Source of the DNA: Marihabitans asiaticum
GTDB taxonomy: Bacteria > Actinomycetota > Actinomycetes > Actinomycetales > Dermatophilaceae
Length of the DNA stretch: 64,000 nucleotides
Reading direction: 5' to 3'
Assembly: GCF_007828725.1 (NCBI RefSeq)
Contig: NZ_VIUW01000003.1
Coordinates: forward strand, 1-64,000
Shown: positions 57,676 to 64,000 of the stretch, in pieces
Layout of the letters: each line of letters begins with the position of its first letter
How positions within the stretch are numbered: the stretch's first letter is position 1
Position numbers and translations under genes: made by a program
The notes under the pieces: model-generated
Seen by the model: the letters and a program-made list of their open reading frames with translations, nothing else
The model's database searches: none
Told to the model about the DNA's origin: nothing

Positions 57676-59873
57676 TGGCGACCGAGCAGACCCGGCTGAA
57701 GGGCCTGGTCGGGCAGGCCGCGGCCAAGCTCGCCACCCACCGTGGCATCACCACCGTCGCCGACCTGCTCGACTTCGCCCCGCGGCGGTACCGAACCACC
57801 GCGGCAGACCTCGGTGCTCCGGCCGTGGGCGACTACCTCGTCGCGGTGGCGACCGTGGAGTCGGCGAAGGGCCGCTCCATGCGCAACCGCAAGGGACGGA
57901 TGCTCGAGGTCGTCATCACCGACGGCCGCAGCCGGATGGACGTCACCTTCTTCCGCGCCTACGGGCACGAGCAGAACCTCCAGGTGGGCAGGACCTTCCT
58001 CTTCGCCGGGCAGGTGGGGGAGTACCGCGGGCGCCGACAGCTGGCCCACCCCGCCTACTCGACGCTGGAGTCGGTCGCTGCCCTGGGTGAGCTCGCGGTG
58101 GACGAAGGGGGATTGATCCCGATCTACCGGCACGTGCCCGGTGTGCAGTCGTGGGGGATCTCCGCCGCGGTCCGGGTCGTGCTCAAGCAGCTCGACTCGG
58201 TCACCGAGCCGGTGCCAGAGGAGGTCCGGGAGCGCCGCGGGCTGCTGCCGCGCCGTGAGGCGCTCAGCGCGCTGCACGCTCCGCACACCATGGAGGACGT
58301 GAGGCGGGCGCGGGCGACCTTGCGCTTCGAGGAGGCCTTCGTCCTGCAGTGCCTGCTCGGTCAGCGCCGCCTGCTCCGCGCCCGTGAGCTGACCCGCCCG
58401 CGAAGGGGGGAAGGTGAGCTGCTGGCCGCCTTCGACGACCGGCTCCCCTTCGAGCTCACCGCAGGCCAGCGCGAGGTCGGTGAGGAGATCCTCGGCGAGC
58501 TCGCCGGTGAGACGCCGATGCACCGGCTGCTGCAGGGAGACGTCGGCTCGGGCAAGACGGTGGTGGCGCTGCGGGCGATGCTCGCGGCGGTCGACTCCGG
58601 CGGGCAGGCGGCTCTGCTCGCACCGACCGAGGTGCTCGCGGCGCAGCACGAGCGCACGATCCGCGCCCTCCTCGGCGACCTCGCCGAGGAGGGGATGCTG
58701 GGGGGCGCCGAGCAGGCCACCCGGGTCAGGCTGCTCACCGGGTCGATGAGCGCCGCGGCCCGCCGTGAGGCCCTGCTCGAGATCGTCTCCGGCCAGGCCG
58801 GGATCGTCGTCGGGACGCACGCGCTGCTCGAGGACCGGGTCGACTTCGCCGACCTCGCGCTGGTGGTCATCGACGAGCAGCACCGCTTCGGCGTCGAGCA
58901 GCGCGATGCCCTGCGAGCCAAGGGCGAGCACCCGCCGCACCTGCTCGTGATGACCGCGACGCCCATCCCGCGCACCGTGGCGATGACCGTCTTCGGCGAC
59001 ATGGCCGTCTCGACCCTTCGCGACCGGCCGGGGGGACGCGAGGCCGTGAGCACCCACGTCGTGCCCGCCGGCAACGCGCGGTGGGTCGAGCGGATGTGGT
59101 CACGGGTGGCCGAGGAGATCGCGGCCGGTCGCCAGGCCTACGTCGTGTGCCCGCGGATCGGGGACGAGCTCGAGGACGGCGTCGACCTGCTCAGCGAGAT
59201 CGAGGTCGGCGACGACGAGGCCGACGGCGAGCAGGTCGAGGCCGCGGGCGCGGTCGAGCGACCCCTCGCGGACGTCCTGGGGACGAAGGCCCTGCTCGAG
59301 GAGGTGCCCGCTCTGGCCGGGATGCGGACCGCGGTGATGCACGGGCGGCTGCCGGCGGAGGAGAAGGACGCGGTGATGACGGCGTTCACCTCCGGGGAGG
59401 TCGACGTGCTCGTCTCGACGACCGTCATCGAGGTCGGCGTCGACGTGCCCAACGCCAGCGTCATGGTCGTCCTGGACGCCGACCGCTTCGGCATCTCTCA
59501 GCTGCACCAGCTGCGGGGACGGATCGGTCGCGGCGGGCACCCCGGGGTCTGCCTGATCGTCTCGGGCAACGAGTCCGACGCCGCCCAGACCCGCCTGCAG
59601 GCGCTCGCCGCGACGAGCGACGGCTTCGAGCTGGCGCGTCTGGACCTCGCCCAGCGCCGCGAGGGAGACGTGCTCGGCACCGCGCAGTCGGGGGTGCGCT
59701 CCTCGCTGCGCCACCTCTCCCTGCTCCGGGACGAGGAGGTCATCGAGGTCGCCCGCGCCGACGTCGAGGCGGTGCTCGCCCAGGACCCCGGGCTGGACGC
59801 TCACCCGGACCTCGCCGCCGCGGTCTCCCGGTGGGCCGAGGAGGAGCAGGCGGCCTACCTGGAGAAGTCCTGA
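57675..59873 (+). CDS. recG: ATP-dependent DNA helicase RecG
   Basis: A 732-aa branch-migration helicase that reverses stalled forks. An N-terminal wedge/OB domain (about 1-180) is followed by two helicase domains. Walker A is Gly-Asp-Val-Gly-Ser-Gly-Lys-Thr near residue 294. The Asp-Glu-Gln-His motif II appears as Val-Ile-Asp-Glu-Gln-His-Arg-Phe-Gly-Val. Gln-Leu-Arg-Gly-Arg-Ile-Gly-Arg (motif VI) is near 612. GTG 57675 overlaps the preceding stop (TAGTG). Confidence 0.95.
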   Translation: MATEQTRLKGLVGQAAAKLATHRGITTVADLLDFAPRRYRTTAADLGAPAVGDYLVAVATVESAKGRSMRNRKGRMLEVVITDGRSRMDVTFFRAYGHEQNLQVGRTFLFAGQVGEYRGRRQLAHPAYSTLESVAALGELAVDEGGLIPIYRHVPGVQSWGISAAVRVVLKQLDSVTEPVPEEVRERRGLLPRREALSALHAPHTMEDVRRARATLRFEEAFVLQCLLGQRRLLRARELTRPRRGEGELLAAFDDRLPFELTAGQREVGEEILGELAGETPMHRLLQGDVGSGKTVVALRAMLAAVDSGGQAALLAPTEVLAAQHERTIRALLGDLAEEGMLGGAEQATRVRLLTGSMSAAARREALLEIVSGQAGIVVGTHALLEDRVDFADLALVVIDEQHRFGVEQRDALRAKGEHPPHLLVMTATPIPRTVAMTVFGDMAVSTLRDRPGGREAVSTHVVPAGNARWVERMWSRVAEEIAAGRQAYVVCPRIGDELEDGVDLLSEIEVGDDEADGEQVEAAGAVERPLADVLGTKALLEEVPALAGMRTAVMHGRLPAEEKDAVMTAFTSGEVDVLVSTTVIEVGVDVPNASVMVVLDADRFGISQLHQLRGRIGRGGHPGVCLIVSGNESDAAQTRLQALAATSDGFELARLDLAQRREGDVLGTAQSGVRSSLRHLSLLRDEEVIEVARADVEAVLAQDPGLDAHPDLAAAVSRWAEEEQAAYLEKS

Positions 59874-59899
59874 CCGAGGCGATGCCGCAGGATGGAGGC

Positions 59900-60475
59900 A
59901 TGACGCGGATCATCAGCGGCAGCGCGGGAGGGCGGCGGCTGCGCACCCCGAGCGGTGACCGGACTCGTCCCACGAGCGATCGCGTGCGTGAGGCGCTCTT
60001 CTCGGCGCTCGAGGCGCGCGACCTCGTCGACGGCGGGCACGTCATGGACCTCTATGCAGGCTCGGGGGCGCTCGGGCTCGAGGCCGCCAGCCGGGGCGCC
60101 AGCTCGGTCCTGCTCGTCGAGTCGCACCGCGGCACCGTCGGGGTGATCCGCGCGAACATCGACGAGGTCGGGGTCGGCGGCGCCCGGGTGCAGGCCGCGA
60201 CGGTGCAATCGGTGCTGCAGCAGCCCGCAGGGCTCGCCTACGACGTCGTGCTCGCCGACCCGCCCTACGACCTGCCGGAGAGCGAGATGAGCGAGGTGCT
60301 CGAGCTGCTCCTGTCGCGGGACTGGCTCAGCCCCGAGGCGGTCGTCGTCGTGGAGCGCTCCAGCCGGAGCCCGGAGCCGACCTGGCCCGAGGGGATGGTC
60401 TGCGAGGACCGCAAGGCCTACGGCGAGACGGTGCTGTGGTTCGCCCGCCCCTGGGCGCCGGACTACCAGATCTGA
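59900..60475 (+). CDS. rsmD: 16S rRNA (guanine966-N2)-methyltransferase
   Basis: A 191-aa SAM enzyme modifying 16S rRNA G966. Met-Thr-Arg-Ile-Ile-Ser-Gly-Ser-Ala-Gly-Gly-Arg at the start, Arg-Pro-Thr-Ser-Asp-Arg-Val-Arg-Glu-Ala, the SAM motif Asp-Leu-Tyr-Ala-Gly-Ser-Gly-Ala-Leu-Gly and catalytic Asp-Pro-Pro-Tyr are all present. ATG 59900 has GGAGG upstream. Its usual partner coaD follows after one small gene. Confidence 0.94.
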   Translation: MTRIISGSAGGRRLRTPSGDRTRPTSDRVREALFSALEARDLVDGGHVMDLYAGSGALGLEAASRGASSVLLVESHRGTVGVIRANIDEVGVGGARVQAATVQSVLQQPAGLAYDVVLADPPYDLPESEMSEVLELLLSRDWLSPEAVVVVERSSRSPEPTWPEGMVCEDRKAYGETVLWFARPWAPDYQI

Positions 60476-60480
60476 GCCGG

Positions 60481-60486
60481 TAGGTT
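60481..60486 (+). promoter_or_regulatory. -10 box TAGGTT, leaderless
   Basis: TAGGTT ends 7 nt before GTG 60494. Confidence 0.5.
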
Positions 60487-60493
60487 CTCCGGG

Positions 60494-60859
60494 GTGAGCG
60501 ACTACGTCATCCCCCGACCTGCCTCCGGCGACATCGTCCGACTCATCCTCGAGGACCACCGTCTCTTCGAGGACCTGCTCCGCGGGATGCGCACGGTCGG
60601 CCTGCATCGTGACGCCGCCCGGCGCGCCTTCGCCGAGCTGCACGTCGCGCACGCTGTGGCCGAGGAGGAGGTGGCGCTGCCGACGCTCCAGCGTCGACGG
60701 GCGATCACCCGCCACGAGCAGCACCACGGTGAGGAGGAGCACGCCGAGGCCCACGTCGAGCTGCTCGACGCCGGCTGCGCCTCCCTGCCCCAGCTGCGGC
60801 GCATCGTCGGGCAGGCCGAGGACGAGGGCCTCCTCGACAGCGACGACACCGGCCAGTGA
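60494..60859 (+). CDS. short hemerythrin-like (HHE) protein
   Basis: A 121-aa helical protein. His in Leu-Glu-Asp-His-Arg-Leu-Phe-Glu-Asp-Leu-Leu (near residue 21), His in Glu-Leu-His-Val-Ala-His-Ala-Val-Ala-Glu-Glu-Glu, and the His-Glu-Gln-His-His-Gly-Glu-Glu-Glu-His cluster look like the metal ligands of the HHE cation-binding family. It ends earlier than usual HHE proteins, so the fourth helix may be short. It could sense oxygen or iron. It lies between rsmD and coaD, 1 bp before coaD. Confidence 0.7.
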   Translation: MSDYVIPRPASGDIVRLILEDHRLFEDLLRGMRTVGLHRDAARRAFAELHVAHAVAEEEVALPTLQRRRAITRHEQHHGEEEHAEAHVELLDAGCASLPQLRRIVGQAEDEGLLDSDDTGQ

Positions 60860-60860
60860 C

Positions 60861-61343
60861 ATGACGGTCGCCGTCTGCCCCGGCTCCTACGACCCGGTCA
60901 CCGCTGGGCACGTCGACGTCTTTCGTCGCGCTGCGCAGCTCGTCGACGAGGTGGTCGTCGCGGTCCTGCACAACCCGGCGAAGCAGGGCACCTTCTCGGT
61001 GGAGGAGCGCATCGCCTTCATCGAGGACGAGGTGGGCGACCTGCCGCAGGTACGGGTACAGGCCTTCGCGAACCGGCTGCTCGTCGACGTGTGCGCGGAG
61101 GTCGGCGCCACCCTGATCCTCAAGGGTCTGCGCGGCGGCACCGACCTTGCCTACGAGATGCCGATGGCGCTGATGAACCGGCAGCTCACCGGCATCGAGA
61201 CCCTCTTCATCCCCGGGGAGCCCTCGCTCGAGCATGTCTCCAGCTCGCTGGTCAAGGAGGTCGTGCGCTTCGGCGGCGATGTCACGGGCATGGTGGGCGA
61301 AGGGGTGCGAGCCGCCCTGGTCGAGCGGCTGCGGCAGGACTGA
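60861..61343 (+). CDS. coaD: phosphopantetheine adenylyltransferase
   Basis: A 160-aa nucleotidyltransferase for the penultimate step of coenzyme A synthesis. It has the Thr-x-Gly-His type motif as Pro-Val-Thr-Ala-Gly-His-Val (residues 12-18), the Gly-Ser-Tyr-Asp-Pro N-terminus, Leu-Lys-Gly-Leu-Arg-Gly-Gly-Thr-Asp near 90 and Ser-Ser-Ser-Leu-Val-Lys-Glu near the end. Length is normal. ATG 60861 follows the HHE stop by one base. Confidence 0.95.
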   Translation: MTVAVCPGSYDPVTAGHVDVFRRAAQLVDEVVVAVLHNPAKQGTFSVEERIAFIEDEVGDLPQVRVQAFANRLLVDVCAEVGATLILKGLRGGTDLAYEMPMALMNRQLTGIETLFIPGEPSLEHVSSSLVKEVVRFGGDVTGMVGEGVRAALVERLRQD

Positions 61344-61462
61344 GGAGGTCCGGCCTGCACCAGACGCGTCGGTTTGGGGCGGGCGCCCGGGCTCCGGTAC
61401 CGTAACCAGTCGGTCTGCGTCACAACTGGCGTGGGCCGTCCCGTACGAAACTGTGTGGAGTC

Positions 61463-62053
61463 ATGGAGCACACCGACCCTGCCTCGCCCTTCGCCCTGAA
61501 CGTCAGGGATGTCGGACGACGGCCCGGATCTATGAGCGAAGTGCGCCGCACGGTCGAGCCGCCCCCGGACTTCCGCACCGACGTGCTGGCCGTCCGGCCC
61601 GAGGACCCGATGGACCTCGACCTGCGCCTCGAGTCGGTGCACGAGGGCATCCTCGTGACCGGGACGGTCACCGCCACGGCGACCGGGGCATGCGTGCGGT
61701 GCCTGGACGAGGTCGACCTGCCGGTCGACTCCTCGTTCCAGGAGCTCTACGTCTGGCCCGATCGGGCCGCGCACCACCGCGAGGTGGCGACGCAGCAGGA
61801 CGACGACGAGGAGCTGCGGATCGAGGACGACATGGTCGACCTCGACCCGGTGCTTCGGGACGCGGTGCTCGCTGCGCTGCCGTTCCAACCGGTGTGCCGG
61901 GAGGACTGCCCCGGCCTGTGCTCGCAGTGCGGGTTCAGGCTCGAGGACGACCCGGACCACCAGCACGACGTGATAGACCCGCGGTGGGCCGCGCTCGAGG
62001 CCTTGCAGCCTCTGGCCACCGAGGGAGAGGACGACGAAGAGAAGAGGACCTGA
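61463..62053 (+). CDS. DUF177 / YceD-family protein
   Basis: A 196-aa protein that precedes rpmF in most bacteria. The family motif Cys-Val-Arg-Cys-Leu-Asp-Glu-Val near residue 77 and the late Cys-x(3)-Cys-Pro-Gly-Leu-Cys-Ser-Gln-Cys-Gly cluster are present. The plant relative aids 23S rRNA processing; the bacterial role is less clear. It abuts rpmF (1-bp gap). Confidence 0.9.
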   Translation: MEHTDPASPFALNVRDVGRRPGSMSEVRRTVEPPPDFRTDVLAVRPEDPMDLDLRLESVHEGILVTGTVTATATGACVRCLDEVDLPVDSSFQELYVWPDRAAHHREVATQQDDDEELRIEDDMVDLDPVLRDAVLAALPFQPVCREDCPGLCSQCGFRLEDDPDHQHDVIDPRWAALEALQPLATEGEDDEEKRT

Positions 62054-62054
62054 C

Positions 62055-62249
62055 GTGGCTGTCCCGAAGCGGAAGATGTCGCGCTCCAACACCCGCTCGC
62101 GCCGGGCGAACTGGAAGGCGACGCCGGTGGCGCTGTCGACCTGCCCGCAGTGCAAGGCTCCGGCTCCCGCCCACCAGGCGTGCCCGTCGTGCGGTACCTA
62201 CAAGGGTCGCTACTACGCGACTGCGGACCGCACCGAGCACGAGGGCTGA
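62055..62249 (+). CDS. rpmF: 50S ribosomal protein L32 (zinc-binding form)
   Basis: A 64-aa ribosomal protein. [13 protein letters not shown] is the family start. Cys-Pro-Gln-Cys and Cys-Pro-Ser-Cys form the zinc site, so this is the C+ form, as for L28 here. The start is GTG 62055, two bases after the DUF177 stop. Confidence 0.96.
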   Translation: MAVPKRKMSRSNTRSRRANWKATPVALSTCPQCKAPAPAHQACPSCGTYKGRYYATADRTEHEG

Positions 62250-62262
62250 GCCCGGTCTTGCT

Positions 62263-63006
62263 GTGACGGCACAGCGAGACACCATCGCGCAGCGGCCCGT
62301 CGAGGAGCTCCTCGTCACGCTCACCGAGCTGACCGAGGAGCCGCTCGACGAGCCGCTGCTCGTGCGTGCCCTCACCCATCGCTCGTACTCGTACGAGAAC
62401 GGCGGCGTCCCGCACAACGAGCGCATGGAGCTGCTCGGTGACTCGGTGCTCGGCCTCGTCGTCACCGACCACCTCTTCCGGACCCACGGCGATCTCTCCG
62501 AGGGAGAGCTGGCCAAGCTGCGCGCGGCGGTGGTCAACATGCACGCCCTGGCGGAGGTGTCCCGGACCATCGACCTCGGCCACTTCGTCCGGCTCGGCAA
62601 GGGCGAGGAGGGGACCGGTGGACGCGAGAAGGAGTCGATCCTCGCCGACACCCTCGAGGCGGTCATCGGCTGCACCTACCTCTCCAGCCCCCATCCCCGG
62701 GGGTTCGACGCCGCGGGACGCCTGGTCCATGCGCTGCTCGGGCCGGTGATGCGCCGCAGCGCGACCCTCGGCGCCGCGCTGGACTGGAAGACCTCGCTGC
62801 AGGAGGTCGCGGCCAAGATCGGCGAAGGGGTGGTCCGCTACCACGTCGAGGCCTCGGGGCCGGACCACGAGAAGGTGTTCGCCGCGACCGTGGTCGTCGA
62901 CGGCGTCGAGCGGGGCAGTGGCTCTGGCCGGACCAAGAAGGTGGCCGAGCAGCAGGCAGCCGAAGGCGCATATCAGCTGCTCGCGGCCCAGCTCGAGCAG
63001 TCCTGA
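62263..63006 (+). CDS. rnc: ribonuclease III
   Basis: A 247-aa endonuclease for dsRNA and rRNA processing. The catalytic signature is [11 protein letters not shown] near residue 52, with Asp-Thr-Leu-Glu-Ala further on (second Glu). The C-terminal dsRNA-binding domain runs from about 175 to 245. GTG 62263 starts 13 bp after rpmF. mutM follows after 1 bp. Confidence 0.95.
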   Translation: MTAQRDTIAQRPVEELLVTLTELTEEPLDEPLLVRALTHRSYSYENGGVPHNERMELLGDSVLGLVVTDHLFRTHGDLSEGELAKLRAAVVNMHALAEVSRTIDLGHFVRLGKGEEGTGGREKESILADTLEAVIGCTYLSSPHPRGFDAAGRLVHALLGPVMRRSATLGAALDWKTSLQEVAAKIGEGVVRYHVEASGPDHEKVFAATVVVDGVERGSGSGRTKKVAEQQAAEGAYQLLAAQLEQS

Positions 63007-63007
63007 C

Positions 63008-63868
63008 GTGCCTGAGCTGCCCGAGGTCGAGGTCGTGCGCCGCGGTCTGCAGGAGCACGTGGCCGGTCGAACGATCGCGGCCGTCGAGCTGCGCGGCACC
63101 AGGGTCGCCCGGCGCCACCTGGCCGGACCAGACGACCTCGTCGCCCGCGTCGTCGGGTCGGCCGTCACCGGCGCGCACCGCCGCGGCAAGTACCTCTGGC
63201 TCGCCCTTCGCCCACCGGGCGCGGACCGTCCCGAGGACGCCCTCGTGGTGCACCTCGGGATGAGCGGGCAGATGCTCGTCGGGCCGCCGGACTCGCCCGA
63301 CCAGCGGCACCTGCACGCCCGGCTCGACTTCGCCGACGACGGACCCCAGCTGCGCTTCGTCGACCAGCGCACCTTCGGCGGGCTCTCGCTCTCCACCCTT
63401 CGCGAGGACGGTCTGCCCGAGGCCGTCGGGCACGTGGCACCCGACCCCTTCGACCCCGCCTTCGACGCCCGGGCCGTCGCCCGCACGATCAAGGCCCGCT
63501 CCAGCGGGATCAAGCGGGTGCTCCTGGACCAGCGGGTGGTCTCGGGAATCGGCAACATCTACGCCGACGAGGCGCTCTGGCGGGCACGCACCCACGGCGA
63601 GCGCCCCGCCTCTGCGCTGACCAAGCCGGCGATCGAGCGGCTGCTCGGCCACGCCCGCGAGGTCATGGATCAGGCCCTGAAGCAGGGCGGGACGAGCTTC
63701 GACGCCCTCTACGTCAACGTCAACGGCGCCTCTGGCTACTTCGACCGCTCCCTGGATGCCTATGGCCGCGAAGGCCTTCCCTGCAAGCGCTGCGGCGCGC
63801 CCATGGCGCGCGAGCAGTTCATGAACAGGTCGAGCCACTTCTGCCCACGCTGCCAGCGGTTGCGGTGA
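63008..63868 (+). CDS. mutM: formamidopyrimidine-DNA glycosylase
   Basis: A 286-aa base-excision repair enzyme removing 8-oxoguanine and Fapy lesions. The catalytic N-terminus reads (start)-Pro-Glu-Leu-Pro-Glu-Val-Glu with Pro2/Glu3. The helix-two-turn-helix includes Gly-Ile-Gly-Asn-Ile-Tyr-Ala-Asp-Glu. A C-terminal zinc finger uses Cys-Lys-Arg-Cys and Cys-Pro-Arg-Cys. GTG 63008 is required for Pro at position 2. The rnc-mutM order is conserved. Confidence 0.96.
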   Translation: MPELPEVEVVRRGLQEHVAGRTIAAVELRGTRVARRHLAGPDDLVARVVGSAVTGAHRRGKYLWLALRPPGADRPEDALVVHLGMSGQMLVGPPDSPDQRHLHARLDFADDGPQLRFVDQRTFGGLSLSTLREDGLPEAVGHVAPDPFDPAFDARAVARTIKARSSGIKRVLLDQRVVSGIGNIYADEALWRARTHGERPASALTKPAIERLLGHAREVMDQALKQGGTSFDALYVNVNGASGYFDRSLDAYGREGLPCKRCGAPMAREQFMNRSSHFCPRCQRLR

Positions 63869-63913
63869 GTGGCGCGACGGCTTCGAGCTGGTCTACCCGA
63901 GGGATGCGCTGGT

Positions 63914-64000
63914 TCAGGACTCCATCACGGGATCGTGGGTTGGGTAGCCCAGTGAGGTGGCGGCGGCGAGCATGCCGGCGTCGTGACTGACGATCGTGGC
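63914..64000 (-). CDS. C-terminal end of a possible PIN-domain protein (partial)
   Basis: The last 28 residues of a minus-strand gene that runs off the window. Ala-Thr-Ile-Val-Ser-His-Asp-Ala-Gly-Met-Leu-Ala-Ala-Ala and Gly-Tyr-Pro-Thr-His-Asp-Pro resemble the final strand-helix of PIN (VapC-type) ribonucleases, whose last conserved Asp lies in a T/S-x-D-x-x-x-x-x-A setting. It converges with mutM. The call rests on a short fragment. Confidence 0.5.
   Translation of the reverse strand, partial: ATIVSHDAGMLAAATSLGYPTHDPVMES

Overview
The window is a continuous stretch of actinobacterial core chromosome. It is very G+C-rich, densely packed, and uses many GTG starts. Gene content and order (manB, mtrA-mtrB-lpqB, comF-hpf, secA, then gltX, iclR, leuCD, a long-tailed HU, ddl, thiL, rpmB, recG, rsmD, coaD, rpmF, rnc, mutM) match Actinomycetota. 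A mycothione reductase points to mycothiol as the main thiol. Mycolate genes are absent, and the mix of genes suggests a member of the Micrococcales rather than Mycobacteriales; the genus cannot be fixed from the sequence alone. No insertion sequence, prophage or CRISPR array is visible.

Layout. 0-6.2 kb: DUF3499, phosphomannomutase, Trm112-like, mycothione reductase, DUF808 and S-adenosylhomocysteinase. 6.2-12.8 kb: the mtrA-mtrB-lpqB envelope/division signalling operon, comF, ribosome hibernation factor, and a LuxR protein with a degenerate receiver. 12.8-24.6 kb: a YcaQ-like glycosylase, a tandem GNAT, secA, LysM and Rv3235-like proteins, an excisionase-like HTH, an orphan CpaB/CpaE-like pair, and a WS/DGAT-like protein lacking the usual catalytic His. 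24.6-33.5 kb: branched-chain amino-acid genes ilvD, leuB, ilvE and cimA, interrupted by a hipBA toxin-antitoxin pair; cimA is preceded by a leader peptide and an attenuator-like terminator. 33.7-42.4 kb: AlkA-like glycosylase, putA with a divergent PucR-type regulator, an SGNH hydrolase and an FAH-family enzyme. 42.4-45.4 kb: gltX with tRNA-Gln and tRNA-Glu directly downstream, then an unusual 237-bp compound repeat. 45.4-64 kb: iclR-leuCD, HU, plsC-like, gpsA, a Cys/Met PLP enzyme, ddl, DUF3515, thiL, L28, a FakA-like kinase, recG, rsmD, coaD, DUF177-rpmF-rnc-mutM, and the end of a possible PIN-domain gene at the edge.

The least expected signals are not genes. (1) The 8-mer CGAAGGGG and its complement occur about once per kb (about 60 copies counted by eye, roughly ten times a base-composition expectation). 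They lie in both orientations and often force rare GAA/GGG codons. (2) The compound repeat at 45142-45378 has perfect 12-bp inverted ends that contain this same word. (3) The cimA leader encodes Leu-Ile-Ile-Thr just before a perfect hairpin and a terminator. (4) Three 10-bp-phased ATCAA repeats lie in a divergent promoter close to a small HTH gene. At least eleven genes also start 6-10 nt after a TANNNT box, which suggests widespread leaderless transcription.
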